A stretch of 64,000 nucleotides of DNA from Prevotella melaninogenica (GCF_018127925.1 NZ_CP072347.1:250501-314500); one strand, 5' to 3'. Shown: positions 33,811-43,337, counted from the first letter of the stretch. Numbers and translations: made by a program. The notes: generated by a model not told the origin, from the letters alone.

Positions 33811-36800
33811 CTACTTTAACTCCACTTCCTCCAACTGCTTATCCACCAACAGGCCCTTGGCTGTTGTGTTCTTAACGGTGAATGGCTTGAGGGCTTTCAT
33901 ACGGATGACGAGGAGGTCGGCATCGCCATTGAACGTATGGTGGTCGCCCACATTCACGAAGGTTGGATAGAGAACCTGAGAACCATCGCTGTGATGACGG
34001 TCGTAGGTGAAGTTGCGCATTACCATTGATGGGTCGGTCTCAACCTTAACGAACTGCAATTCCTTCGGACTATATGGGAAGATAAGGTTGAAGGCATTGA
34101 CTGACTGCAGGTCCTTACCCTTCACCTTGATGATGACATCGTCGCCTGCAGCATAAGACTTACGGTTGTATTCATAATAAACCTTACCGCCAACAGGGGC
34201 TACGTCATCGTCGTTCCAACCATCCTCAAGGTGCATGGCAACATTAGAAATGTCGTAAGCATCAATGAGACCGTTGCCGTTGATGTCGCCACCAGAGATA
34301 TAACCGTCGAAGTCGGCATCGCCCTTCTTAAGTCCTGTATAGTTCATATAAGAGGTGAAATCGTTCTCGTCTACCTTACCATCGAGGTTGATATCGCCTG
34401 GCAGAATAGTCTTTGTGCCTGGCACTTTGAAGACATAGAACTCACGACCAGAGCCAAAGTTGCCGACAGCTTCCTTCACGCTCACCTTCACATAACGTGC
34501 CACTGGGTGGGTAGAGAGCGTCACTTCCTTCGTTCTACCATCTCGAGCCCACTGCTGTGGACCGATTTCTGTCCAGTTTCTACCGTCTTTGCTGACAGCG
34601 ATATCACACTTCGTAATCGTACCGTTACCGCCATTCGCACGTGGAACATACTGCAGTTTGTCGAGGGTGTTGGTGCTGTGGAGGTCGACAGTGAAGTCGA
34701 ATGGCACCGCCTTCGTATAATAATAGGTGTGCCAGATGTCGCCAGTCGTACTGAAATCAACGAGTCGGTGGATCTCGAAACCTTCCATATCACGGGCAGT
34801 AGAGGTTGCGGTAAGTCCTTGGATAGCATACTCCAATGGGTTGACAGCCGTCTTCACGTGTAGTGGCGTCCACTCACTTGCGCCCTCACTGTTCACTGCA
34901 CGCACCTTGAAATCATAGTCGGTGGCAGGCTGGAGGTCGTCGAAGAGGAGCGAGTTGTGGCGGATAGTGGTATAAGTCTGACCATTGAAGGCTATCTCAT
35001 AGTAGTCAGCATCCTGCACAGGCTTCCACTTTGGAGTGATACTATACGACTGGACATCAGCCTCAAGGAGTTCAGGAGCTGTCAAAGCACCCTTCTTTCG
35101 CAAGGTTTCATTCGACTTATTCAGACGTGTGAAGCCATCCACGCGGAGCATTACAGCCTCCTTTGTGATGTCGCAGGAAGCCAAACGTACGATGATTTGG
35201 GCATTTTTAGTTACCAGTAGGCGTTCCATCTCGCTGTTAGCGGTTGAGAAACGGTTGATATTCGAAGTCTGAACATACTGCCATGTGTTATCACCCTGCT
35301 CAGCCTCTGTGAGTCGAATCTTCTTCCCACCGATAACGGCTGTGATCTTCTTAGGCTTCGCATTGGTGTTCAGATAGAAGGTTGTTGACTGATTTTTCAC
35401 CATTCCATCGAACGTTCCTTCGGTCTTGTCGATACTTACGGTCAGCACCTGCTTATCGTTAAGATCGGAGGTGATGCGGGTTGTTGCCTTCTCATTAGAG
35501 AGATATTTCTGTGTTGTACCGTCGTCATCATAGAGTGTAAACTCGGTCTTGCCGTCTGGATAGAGTTCAAAGACACGACGGTTCTTGTCAATCTCAGAAG
35601 GGTTATTATTCGCGTTGACCATCGGAATGATAGCACCCGACTTCACCAAGACAGGCAACTTCCAGATGGGTGCGAAGTAATCGTTGAGTATGCAACCACC
35701 TTCGTAAGTAGCACCCGTGAAGTAATCGTACCATGTTCCCTTTGGTAGATAGATGCCATTGCGCACATCGTTGCCCTCCTTGTCGGCTGCCGTGTTCTGA
35801 TAGATAGGTGCAACGAGGAACGAAGGACCATACATATATTGATAGCGTGTAGCACTGCTGTGGGTGTAATCGTTGCTATCATCAAGGAACATCGCACGCA
35901 TGAGTGGCTTGCCAGTCACTGCCTCATAGGCACATGAGTAGGTGTAAGGCAGAAGCATTGACTTGAGTTTGAGGTAAGAACGGTTGATACTTGTGGCTGG
36001 TTCGCCCAAAGCTTGTGGATACTTAGGGTTGCTACCCCATCCATCCATATTCAACTGCATAGGTGTGAAGGTCTTCCATTGGAAATCACGGATGTTCACT
36101 GAGAGGTTCTTTCCACCAAAGATACCGTCCATATCGCTCGTAATATTACCCATTCCAGAGAGTCCAGAGCCGATATAAGTTGGGATGTGGAAACGAATAT
36201 ACTCCCACTCGCCACCGGTCTGATCGCCCGACCATACACCACCATAACGCTGTGTACCAGCCCAGCCGTCGAGGGTGATAATGAACGGACGCGCATCGCT
36301 GCCGTAGTAAGGCATGATATTAGCCACATCGGCAATACCATTGAGTCCAAAGGAATAGCCCGCACCGACCCATGCTACGTCGGTCTTCAACACACGTACG
36401 CCAGCATCACGCACCTCTTTCACGATGTCACGCTGCAAGAGAGCAGGGATGCTATCGACTGGGTGGAGGTTTGATTGTGTCCACAAACCAATCTCTACAC
36501 CGTTCTTACGCGCATAATCACCAAGGCTCTTGAGGTTGGCTATATTACCATCAAGGGTGGTAGTTTGCCCATATCCAGCTCCGTAACCATCGTTAGGGAG
36601 AATCCAACCCAATGGCATATCGTCTTTCTTATATCGATCGATAACGGCACGTGCAGAGAACTGATAGTTCTGCTTTTCGCCATTGAGGCTTTCCTTGATA
36701 CCGCCATTGTCCTTCTGACTTTCTACATATCGCTTGCCGTCTTCAAAGAGGATTCCCTTTCCGTCTTCGGTTGTCTCTTTCCAATAGTCGCGGTTGTAGG

Positions 36801-37608
36801 CATTTAGGTGACCCTCATAAAAAGCAAACTTTGGCAATAAGACGGGGTTACCGGTTAGCTGATAATAATCTTGAAGCAAAGAAACTGGGGTTGTGTCGAC
36901 CATCAGGAAGAGGTCGAGATAAGGCATATCGTGACTGATTGTCACCGTGTTCTTATCCGTACTTCCGAAGTCGTAGGCACCGGGAGCAAAGGTGTAAGGC
37001 ATGGCTGCATAGCCCCCTGTTGACCAATAGAACGGAGCTGGCGAAGCAACACCGCCATCGGTCCAGCTGTTGGTATTGACAATCTCAATGCGTTTGCCAC
37101 GATGTGAGAAGCGACCGTTTTGTACACCGCCACCATAGAAATACTCTCCTGCTGCATTGGCGAGGGTAACGGTGGTGCGATTCTTCTGGAAGTCGACTCC
37201 CTTCACCTCCTTAATAACCTCCTTACCATTGCGAAGGTCGGTGACAGTCATCAGCCCCGTGCTGCGGTCGAAGCGCACACGCACCTCAGCTGTTGCGACT
37301 GCTACGTCGGCATCGGTCTCATTAACGCTCAATCGTCCTGCGTTCTTACGTGGATTATCGAGGAGGATACGTGCTGGAGGATTACTAACTGGATCACAAA
37401 CGATACCACCCTTTGGGTCGCGAAAAAGGCGAAATACATTCTGACCATAGAAGTCTACTGTCATCACGCCACCGTCGCTATAAGTAATCTCTACCGTTGT
37501 TGGATTGATTTGTCGAATACCACTCACTGCCTTTCCGTCAGCGAACGCAGTCTCTCCCACTGCCAATAACAAGGCAGCAAGTAAAATCTTGGCTTTCTTC
37601 TTTTTCAT
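33811..37608 (-). CDS. Large GH31 glycosidase with Fn3, discoidin-like, dockerin-like and cohesin-like modules
   Basis: The ATG at 37608 (MKKKKAKILLAALLL) gives about 1265 residues; an upstream ATG at 37635 would add nine before the signal peptide. The order is: N-terminal beta-domain, GH31 barrel with nucleophile Asp in VLKTDVAW (residue 419 counted from the longer start) and acid/base Asp in VWSGDQTGG (471), C-terminal beta-domains, an Fn3-like domain (about 900-985), an F5/8-type domain (about 985-1110), a dockerin-like pair of calcium loops (GDINLDGKVDENDF and GDINGNGLIDAYD), and a final cohesin-like sandwich (about 1170-1270). GH31 enzymes act on alpha-glycosides. The QTGGEWEYIRF context and appended domains recall GH31 alpha-N-acetylgalactosaminidases acting on mucin, which would fit the neighbouring M60 and GH29 genes, but alpha-glucosidase cannot be excluded. 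Confidence 0.88.
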   Translation of the reverse strand: MKKKKAKILLAALLLAVGETAFADGKAVSGIRQINPTTVEITYSDGGVMTVDFYGQNVFRLFRDPKGGIVCDPVSNPPARILLDNPRKNAGRLSVNETDADVAVATAEVRVRFDRSTGLMTVTDLRNGKEVIKEVKGVDFQKNRTTVTLANAAGEYFYGGGVQNGRFSHRGKRIEIVNTNSWTDGGVASPAPFYWSTGGYAAMPYTFAPGAYDFGSTDKNTVTISHDMPYLDLFLMVDTTPVSLLQDYYQLTGNPVLLPKFAFYEGHLNAYNRDYWKETTEDGKGILFEDGKRYVESQKDNGGIKESLNGEKQNYQFSARAVIDRYKKDDMPLGWILPNDGYGAGYGQTTTLDGNIANLKSLGDYARKNGVEIGLWTQSNLHPVDSIPALLQRDIVKEVRDAGVRVLKTDVAWVGAGYSFGLNGIADVANIMPYYGSDARPFIITLDGWAGTQRYGGVWSGDQTGGEWEYIRFHIPTYIGSGLSGMGNITSDMDGIFGGKNLSVNIRDFQWKTFTPMQLNMDGWGSNPKYPQALGEPATSINRSYLKLKSMLLPYTYSCAYEAVTGKPLMRAMFLDDSNDYTHSSATRYQYMYGPSFLVAPIYQNTAADKEGNDVRNGIYLPKGTWYDYFTGATYEGGCILNDYFAPIWKLPVLVKSGAIIPMVNANNNPSEIDKNRRVFELYPDGKTEFTLYDDDGTTQKYLSNEKATTRITSDLNDKQVLTVSIDKTEGTFDGMVKNQSTTFYLNTNAKPKKITAVIGGKKIRLTEAEQGDNTWQYVQTSNINRFSTANSEMERLLVTKNAQIIVRLASCDITKEAVMLRVDGFTRLNKSNETLRKKGALTAPELLEADVQSYSITPKWKPVQDADYYEIAFNGQTYTTIRHNSLLFDDLQPATDYDFKVRAVNSEGASEWTPLHVKTAVNPLEYAIQGLTATSTARDMEGFEIHRLVDFSTTGDIWHTYYYTKAVPFDFTVDLHSTNTLDKLQYVPRANGGNGTITKCDIAVSKDGRNWTEIGPQQWARDGRTKEVTLSTHPVARYVKVSVKEAVGNFGSGREFYVFKVPGTKTILPGDINLDGKVDENDFTSYMNYTGLKKGDADFDGYISGGDINGNGLIDAYDISNVAMHLEDGWNDDDVAPVGGKVYYEYNRKSYAAGDDVIIKVKGKDLQSVNAFNLIFPYSPKELQFVKVETDPSMVMRNFTYDRHHSDGSQVLYPTFVNVGDHHTFNGDADLLVIRMKALKPFTVKNTTAKGLLVDKQLEEVELK

Positions 37609-37703
37609 TTTATAGATCTCGTCGCCCGTCCCCAAGCTTAGGTTTACTTGGTTTCCGAACTCCTTTTGGTTTTTAGCTAATAGTTGTTTTTGTTACTGAG
37701 TGG

Positions 37704-37734
37704 CAAAGATACACCATATTTTTATAAACTACAA
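37704..37734 (-). promoter_or_regulatory. Promoter of the GH31 gene
   Basis: On the minus strand TTG (37732-37734) is followed after 20 bp by TATCTTTG (37711-37704), a full match to the -7 consensus. The start of transcription would be near 37697, giving a leader of about 90 bases. Confidence 0.65.
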
Positions 37735-37754
37735 TTATTTAACTAAGATTTTTT

Positions 37755-38010
37755 TAACTAAAAACACGAAACTTGGAACTTTGAACTTGGAATTTTGAAC
37801 TTTATGATTTGAACTTTCAATGACTACGAATTTCGCTAATTACGCAAATCCTTATTACTATATAATTCGTGTCATTCGCATATTTCGTAGTTACCTCTTT
37901 TGATTGAAACTACGAATTTCGCTAATTACGCTAATACTTAATTGCTAAATAATTCGTATCATTCGCGTAATTCGTAGTCAACTTTTTGATTGAAACTTGG
38001 GGTTTGAGAC
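37755..38010. repeat. Mixed 7-bp and 9-bp repeat array
   Basis: Units like ACTTTGAACTTGGAATTTTG pass into ACTACGAATTTCGCTAATTA and the opposed ATTCGTGTCATTCGCATATT. The opposed halves form two long imperfect inverted repeats (about 37823-37895 and 37910-37980). No gene lies here. Confidence 0.7.
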
Positions 38011-38132
38011 ATCCTATTTGGGACTTGAAACACAGAGGTTTTTAGCTTTTTATGCGCTCTGTTATTACTATTCATTCATTAATTATTCGTTGTCTAAATA
38101 GGTCGCTTGGTATAAAAAAAGAACGATTAAAG

Positions 38133-38163
38133 TTGACAGACTCGGAAATAATTAATACCTTTG
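38133..38163 (+). promoter_or_regulatory. Promoter of the rubrerythrin gene
   Basis: TTG (38133-38135) and TACCTTTG (38156-38163) are separated by 20 bp, a good Bacteroidota promoter. The untranslated leader would be about 138 bases. Confidence 0.7.
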
Positions 38164-38307
38164 CACCCAGAAAGATTGTAATAATTACAGAACAAGAACA
38201 CAATAGATATCCAACTGATTGTCAGTGGGTATAAAAGCGATCCTATTCGTAATTCGTACACATATCATTATTATAATACAAGAACATTATACAAATACAA
38301 GAACATT

Positions 38308-38961
38308 ATGAAAAAGAAATTTATTTGCACCGTTTGTGGTTACATCCACGAGGGAACAGAGGCTCCAGCAGAGTGCCCAGTATGCCACGTTAAGGCTGAG
38401 AAGTTCAAGGAGTTCAACCCAGAGGCTTTGAAGGGTACTAAGACTGAGCAGAACCTTAAGAACGCTTTCGCAGGTGAGAGCCAGGCACACACAAAGTATC
38501 TCTACTATGCTTCAAAGGCAAAGAAGGACGGCTATGAGCAGATTGCTGGTTTCTTCGAGGAGACAGCACGCAACGAGAAAGAGCATGCTAAGATTTGGTT
38601 CAAGTTCCTCCATGAGGGTGATATCCCTACAACAACTCAGAATCTCGCTGACGCAGCAGCTGGTGAGAACTACGAGTGGACCGATATGTACGAGCAGATG
38701 GCAAAGGATGCTATGGAAGAAGGCTTCCCTGAGTTGGCAGTTAAGTTCCGCAGCGTTGGTAAGGTTGAGAAGCACCACGAGGAGCGTTACCGCAAGCTCT
38801 TGAAGAACATCGAGGATAGCGTAGTATTCTCTCGTGAGGGTGACTGCATCTGGCAGTGCCGCAACTGTGGTCACATCGTTATCGGCAAGAAGGCTCCAGC
38901 TGTTTGCCCTGTATGTAACCACCCACAGAGCTTCTTCCAGGTTGAGGAGTCAAACTACTAA
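38308..38961 (+). CDS. Rubrerythrin with rubredoxin-type domains at both ends
   Basis: This 217-residue cytoplasmic non-haem iron protein reduces hydrogen peroxide and protects anaerobes from oxidative stress. It has three parts: an N-terminal rubredoxin-like knuckle ([10 protein letters not shown]...ECPVCH, residues 7-27), a ferritin-like four-helix bundle carrying the diiron ligands ([33 protein letters not shown] and [10 protein letters not shown]), and a C-terminal rubredoxin domain ([20 protein letters not shown]). Classical rubrerythrins have only one rubredoxin domain, so this is the longer form with two. Codon use is that of a highly expressed gene. It is monocistronic, with its own promoter and a strong terminator. 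Confidence 0.95.
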   Translation: MKKKFICTVCGYIHEGTEAPAECPVCHVKAEKFKEFNPEALKGTKTEQNLKNAFAGESQAHTKYLYYASKAKKDGYEQIAGFFEETARNEKEHAKIWFKFLHEGDIPTTTQNLADAAAGENYEWTDMYEQMAKDAMEEGFPELAVKFRSVGKVEKHHEERYRKLLKNIEDSVVFSREGDCIWQCRNCGHIVIGKKAPAVCPVCNHPQSFFQVEESNY

Positions 38962-38998
38962 ATCGACGCAATAATAATTCCACAGCGTTAGTCACATA

Positions 38999-39034
38999 CC
39001 GTGCCAAGGTCTTTGCGGACCTTAGCACGGTTTT
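38999..39034 (+). terminator. Intrinsic terminator of the rubrerythrin gene
   Basis: CCGTGCCAAGGTC (38999-39011) pairs with GACCTTAGCACGG (39018-39030), with one mismatch and a 6-base loop, followed by TTTT. It lies 38 bp past the stop. Confidence 0.88.
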
Positions 39035-39040
39035 GTTGTA

Positions 39041-39356
39041 AGTAGACAAGTGAACAAGTTGACGAATAAACAAGTTGCTTGAATCAAAGACAGAGTAACA
39101 TAGTAAGTGGACAAGTGAACGAGTAGACAAATGAACAAGTTGCTTGTATCAAAGACAGAGTAACATAGTAAGTGGACAAGTAAACAAGGTGATTGTTATA
39201 AAGGACAAACTCGTTCTCATGTTACCTTGTCTTTGATACAAGCAACTTGTTTACTCGTCTAACTTGTTCACTCGTCTACTTGTTAACCATGTTACTTTGT
39301 CTCTCTTCGCAAGCAACTTGTTTACTCGTCTACTTGTTCACTCGTCAACTATCGTA
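39041..39356. repeat. 8-bp TYGTNNAC array with a large inverted repeat
   Basis: Octamers in one sense (39041-39190) face octamers in the other (39238-39356). The unit CAAAGACAGAGTAACATAGT occurs twice, 65 bp apart. The arm AACAAGTTGCTTGTATCAAA (from 39135) is matched by its complement ending near 39250, giving roughly 32 of 35 paired positions, including part of the non-octamer module. Confidence 0.8.
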
Positions 39357-39372
39357 AACTTAATTCACAGAC

Positions 39373-39560
39373 TGAAAAACAGAAGGGCGTTAATGACATT
39401 CAAATTAACGCCCTTTTAGCTTGCTAAAGATACCCTTTAAGACCCTTACTAACGCCCTTTTGGAACCTTACTAAGCACCTTTAAAAACACATCATCACAA
39501 CTAATTGATAATAAAATACTTACAAAGACTCCGAAATGACACATTTTTAACCCTTTCCCC
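39373..39560 (-). repeat. GGGCGTTA intergenic element, copy 5
   Basis: The copy begins with a 12-bp stem AAGGGCGTTAAT / ATTAACGCCCTT, continues with CCTTACTAACGCCCTTTTGG and TACTAAGCACCTTT, and ends with the tail TGATAATAAAATACTTACAA. Confidence 0.78.
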
Positions 39561-39589
39561 TACCCTTTCATCAACTAAAATGTAAAAGA

Positions 39590-39985
39590 AATTCGAATAC
39601 ATATTACGAATTTCTCTAATCATTATTGCAAAGTAATACCAACTACGAATTTCACTAATTACGCTAATGTTTTTTATCCTTTGAACTTTGAGGTTTGAAC
39701 TCCTTTACCTTTGAGGTTTGAACATTGAACATTGAACTTTATGATATGTACTTTTAATGACTACGAATTTCTCTAATTGCACGAATTCTTATTGCATAGC
39801 AATTCGTGTCATTCGCGTAATTCGTAGTGCTTTATTGGGAGTTGACGAGTGGACTGGTTTACGAGTTGACAGGTTGTTTGCATCAATAAACCACAGTTAA
39901 CAGTAGTAATCATAATTATGAATTGTGAATTATGAATTATGAATTAATAAAGGATTATGAATTAATAAAGGATTATGTGAATTAA
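39590..39985. repeat. Mixed 7-bp/9-bp arrays and short direct repeats
   Basis: ACGAATTTCTCTAAT units, TTTGAGGTTTGAACATTGAAC units and a short octamer group (39840-39875) are followed by TATGAATTAATAAAGGATTA, which is directly repeated at 39935-39975. No gene is visible. Confidence 0.65.
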
Positions 39986-40021
39986 ACAAAAAGCCCCCGA
40001 AGTAAGGGATACTTCGGAGGC
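39986..40021 (-). terminator. Intrinsic terminator of the N-glycan-type cluster
   Basis: On the minus strand GCCTCCGAAGTA pairs with TACTTCGGGGGC (12-bp stem with one wobble, 5-base loop), followed by TTTTTGTTT. It is 39 bp past the last gene stop. Confidence 0.88.
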
Positions 40022-40059
40022 TGAGTAGTTTGCACTACTATGTGCACATAGGTTAAGGA

Positions 40060-41049
40060 TTATTCGTATGCGCCAATCTCGCTGATAGAGAAGAGAGGAT
40101 AGTCGCCTGTATCAAAGGTCTCGAGGTTGGAAAGTCTTACATACTGACACTTCACTGGAGAACTGAACACGATTGGGAATGGAGTATCATCATCGTATTG
40201 AGTTGATGTGGTGGCAGTACCCATGCTTGTCCATACCTTACCATCTAAGCTGGTTTCTACTGTGACCTTCTTAACGCCATATCCATAGCTTGTGAAGCTG
40301 CTAAGAATACCTACACCAGACAAGGTCCTAACACTCTTAAACTTAATGACGAACTGTGGGTTATAATACAAATATGAGTATATATAGGTATTAGGATCAC
40401 CATCATTCAACTTCTTAGCATTTGAACCTCTGAGTGAAGTCAACATATCGTAGTCGGTCAGAGCAATCTGCTTGTCGGTGTCGAGGGTGCCAGAAGCGTT
40501 GATATTGTTGAAAGAGAAGTTGGTTGCTACTGCTACCTTCGTGCTTGTCTTTGCTGTTTCAGCACCGTCAACACTCTTGATAACAACAGATGTAACGCCG
40601 TTCTTCAACATTGTCAGGTTCTTGAGTGCATCACCATTCACCAACTTAACGACGATTGGTTCAGATACCTGCTGACCCTTAGCGATCGTTACAGATGTCT
40701 TGCTAAGGCTGATAGCGTCAGTGCTCATCACCTCTTCGCTACTATTTGCCTCAACACCATCAGATGTAGCAGCCAATGTTACTGTAACATCCTTCTCTGC
40801 TGGAGAAGAAAGACGAACATAGAAATTTGCGCTATCGCCAGCCAAGGTAACAGCTGATGCAGACTTCTCACCAGCGAGCAACAACTTGTTGCCGTCACTG
40901 GTACCAGTATAGAGGTAAGCCTTCGCAGAGTAGTTCTCTTCTGCAGTTGGGTAGAGCGTGCTACCAACTTCTGGCTCGCTCTGACAAGATGCCAGTGTGG
41001 CAGCAACCAAAGAGGCTGCCAGCACTGACTTGAATACGTTTATTTTCAT
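40060..41049 (-). CDS. DUF1735-type lipoprotein with F5/8-type C-terminal domain
   Basis: This protein has about 329 residues from the ATG at 41049 (MKINVFKSVL); an upstream ATG at 41079 would overlap the preceding gene and add ten residues before the signal peptide. The lipobox Cys22 is in TLASC-QSEPE. Residues about 60-165 resemble DUF1735 (VTIAKGQQVSEPIVVKL), and residues about 195-328 form an F5/8-type discoidin sandwich (KLNDGDPNTYIYS, KVTVETSLDGKVWTSMG, YVRLSN). It is the last gene of the cluster, 19 bp after the LamG lipoprotein gene. Such proteins are surface glycan-binding partners of the SusC/SusD pair. Confidence 0.82.
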   Translation of the reverse strand: MKINVFKSVLAASLVAATLASCQSEPEVGSTLYPTAEENYSAKAYLYTGTSDGNKLLLAGEKSASAVTLAGDSANFYVRLSSPAEKDVTVTLAATSDGVEANSSEEVMSTDAISLSKTSVTIAKGQQVSEPIVVKLVNGDALKNLTMLKNGVTSVVIKSVDGAETAKTSTKVAVATNFSFNNINASGTLDTDKQIALTDYDMLTSLRGSNAKKLNDGDPNTYIYSYLYYNPQFVIKFKSVRTLSGVGILSSFTSYGYGVKKVTVETSLDGKVWTSMGTATTSTQYDDDTPFPIVFSSPVKCQYVRLSNLETFDTGDYPLFSISEIGAYE

Positions 41050-41068
41050 ATTTGAGTTTCCTTTTGAC

Positions 41069-42229
41069 TTATTTACCATCGATTCTTACGTTCTGCTCCC
41101 AAGTTGGAACAGCTACACACTTACCGGTGTTGCCGTGGTCTGTTGCATCCTTGAAGGTATCGCCCTGACCCTCGTTGAGCTTCCAGTAAGCCTCCAAGCC
41201 GGTGCTCTTAGCGTCACAAGCATACATATTGTTAGCAATCTGAGCCTGTGTACGAGCCACGGTCCAGAAGCGTAACTCGCTCACCTTCACGTCTGCCTTC
41301 AGGTAATCAGTGTTACCGAAGTTGAAGCGGTTGCTGAGGTTAGTAGCCTTACCAGGGAGGTCCATAGAGTTGTCAAGTGCACCATTTACATAGAGGTAGA
41401 GTTTTGTACCTGTGCAAACGCATGCGAGGTGATACCACTGGTTAGCGTTAAAGAGCTGCTTACTGTTCATCTGTGTTCCCTGAGTCTTAATCTGCAGACG
41501 GTTACCCTCGATAGGAGCATCACCGAAGCGAGTATAAATCTCACCACCATCGTTACCCCATGCACCGAAGAGTGTCTGGTTGTTAAGTTCGCCAAGTCCC
41601 TTACCAAGCTTGCTCATGTTCACGTTCATCTCGACAGTCCACTGTGAAAGGTCATAGGTCTGACGCATTGCGAAGTGGATGTTATGTGTAGCGTTAATGA
41701 TTGGCACAGCCTGATAAACAACCTGATCGAGGATGTAAACCATTGAACTACCAGAGTTCAGGACGTCATACTTGCCATCTTTACTCTTCAGACGGAGGGC
41801 AACAGCATACTTCTGACCGCTGTCCTTCAGTGCCTGTGTCAATGGGTTAATCGTCAGTGTCACATCAGAAGAAACCGACTTACCCTTCTCAATCTTCACC
41901 TCGTTAGAAGAGAGTGAGTAGAGACTTGCAGGCAGTGGCTTGTAAGAAGTCTCGTTACGCTGGTTGTATTCAGCGAGTGCCGTTGTATCACTTACCACCT
42001 CGAAGGTGTAGTCCTGTGTAGCAAGGTCAGAGAGACGCACGTTCACAGAAGAAGTGACAGCCGACGTACCGATAGTAATATTCTGACTTGAGTTACCATT
42101 AGTATTGGTTTGTGCGATATACGCCTGATTAGAAAGAGGCGAATATTCAGCATTCTCACAAGAAGCCAGCATTGTCAGAGAAGCCATAGCCACGGCTCCG
42201 ATGAAAAGCTTAGAAATATTGTATTTCAT
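41069..42229 (-). CDS. DUF1735-type lipoprotein with LamG/concanavalin-like domain
   Basis: A 386-residue lipoprotein with Cys24 in the lipobox (MLASC-ENAEY). The N-terminal part (about 30-165) fits DUF1735: STNVRLSDL-like strands, LAEYNQRNETSYKPLP and VKIEKGKSVSSDVTLTINPL. The C-terminal part (about 175-385) is a LamG/concanavalin-A-like sandwich (WTVEMNVNMSKLG, WYHLACVCTGTKLYLYVNG, VSELRFWTVARTQ, LEAYWKLNEGQGD). It is probably a glycan-binding protein on the cell surface. It follows the GH18 gene by 16 bp. The same domain pair accompanies GH18 enzymes in N-glycan utilisation loci of Bacteroides. Confidence 0.85.
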   Translation of the reverse strand: MKYNISKLFIGAVAMASLTMLASCENAEYSPLSNQAYIAQTNTNGNSSQNITIGTSAVTSSVNVRLSDLATQDYTFEVVSDTTALAEYNQRNETSYKPLPASLYSLSSNEVKIEKGKSVSSDVTLTINPLTQALKDSGQKYAVALRLKSKDGKYDVLNSGSSMVYILDQVVYQAVPIINATHNIHFAMRQTYDLSQWTVEMNVNMSKLGKGLGELNNQTLFGAWGNDGGEIYTRFGDAPIEGNRLQIKTQGTQMNSKQLFNANQWYHLACVCTGTKLYLYVNGALDNSMDLPGKATNLSNRFNFGNTDYLKADVKVSELRFWTVARTQAQIANNMYACDAKSTGLEAYWKLNEGQGDTFKDATDHGNTGKCVAVPTWEQNVRIDGK

Positions 42230-42245
42230 AATTTGAATGTCTTGA

Positions 42246-43337
42246 TTATTGGATTGATGGATTCATAATCTGGATAGCCTTGCGCAAGAAAGGATAGTTG
42301 CCTGTCTGTCCAGATACTGTATACTCGTACTCCATGTGATAGGTTCCTACACCACCCTTACGATAGGTTACGCCATTGTAAACAGGGTTCCAGTAAGCCA
42401 TACCTAAGAGAGAAGGGAGGGTCTGACCATTGTCTAAACGGAAACTTACACCACCCTTACCAGCATAGTTCTCAAAGTTTTCGCAGACGATAAGCTTCTT
42501 TGCTACCTGTTCAGCTGTAAGATGCTGCTTGAAATGGTCTGCCTGAGTAGCAAATCGACCGTTTAGGTCACTGTTACCAGAAGAGCTATAAGCCTGAAGG
42601 ATGAAGTAATTGAAGTATTCGCCATACTGAGCAGCCATAGCGTCAGGCTCACCATCGATAACGAACATCTTATCAGTACCAGACTTAGGACCGATGCGCT
42701 TACCCATAGTCTTTACGAATGCCTCCATCACCTTAGCGTTCTGCCAAAGCTCCTTATCGGTCTGGAAAGGCTGAGCATATGAAGGTTCAGCATCGAGGTC
42801 GAAACCATCATAACCATACTTAGCGATAGTGTCGCAGATAGCATTTGCATACTTCTCAGTAGCTGCAATCTGTGAAGCCTCATCGTTGCCCCATCCCCAG
42901 AACTTATGACGCCACTCTTTCCATGTGAGGTTTTTGTCTGTGTTTGTTGGAGTAATCTGGTCACCAATGTCAAATACAAGGCAGCTGATAAGCACCTTTG
43001 TACCCTTTGTCTTCTGAACAAAGCGGAGATCCTTGAGCATAGCCTCTGTTGGATTCTTCCAGTTTCCCCAAAGAGAAACGAAGTCAGTACTGTCAGGAAG
43101 ACCCGCCAAAGAGTTCTCATGGGTAACACCAGTACCCGTCCAGTTACCGAACCAACCGAAAGCTACAGAGTGGTCAGTCTTCTTATAGTCGCGAAGTTGA
43201 GCATAGTAAGCCTCAGACTTATTTGTGTGAGTAAGGTCAGCTCCGTCCTTTGCCTCTGTCTCAGTCCAGTCGCTGCAGGCAGTGAAAGCCGTTGCAGCGC
43301 AGGCTGAAAGCAAGAATATCTTTATTAAATTCTTCAT
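42246..43337 (-). CDS. GH18 endo-beta-N-acetylglucosaminidase-type lipoprotein
   Basis: This 363-residue protein has a lipobox at Cys21 (AFTAC-SDWTE), so it should sit on the outer membrane. The GH18 barrel shows the full catalytic motif D177-G-F-D180-L-D182-A-E184 (YDGFDLDAEP), with Glu184 as acid/base; the +1 strand VSLWGNW and the YNYFILQAYSS-type strand are also present. Size and motif resemble endoglycosidases (EndoF/BT_3987 type) that cut the chitobiose core of N-glycans rather than chitinases. The neighbourhood of SusC, SusD and two DUF1735 lipoproteins supports N-glycan release at the surface. Exact glycan preference (high-mannose, hybrid or complex) cannot be told from sequence alone. 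Confidence 0.88.
   Translation of the reverse strand: MKNLIKIFLLSACAATAFTACSDWTETEAKDGADLTHTNKSEAYYAQLRDYKKTDHSVAFGWFGNWTGTGVTHENSLAGLPDSTDFVSLWGNWKNPTEAMLKDLRFVQKTKGTKVLISCLVFDIGDQITPTNTDKNLTWKEWRHKFWGWGNDEASQIAATEKYANAICDTIAKYGYDGFDLDAEPSYAQPFQTDKELWQNAKVMEAFVKTMGKRIGPKSGTDKMFVIDGEPDAMAAQYGEYFNYFILQAYSSSGNSDLNGRFATQADHFKQHLTAEQVAKKLIVCENFENYAGKGGVSFRLDNGQTLPSLLGMAYWNPVYNGVTYRKGGVGTYHMEYEYTVSGQTGNYPFLRKAIQIMNPSIQ

Noticed and set aside
39041-39356. Regularly spaced repeats that suggest a CRISPR array
   Set aside because: The units are 8 bp, contiguous and degenerate, without unique spacers. There are no cas genes in the window. The same applies to the 7-bp and 9-bp arrays.
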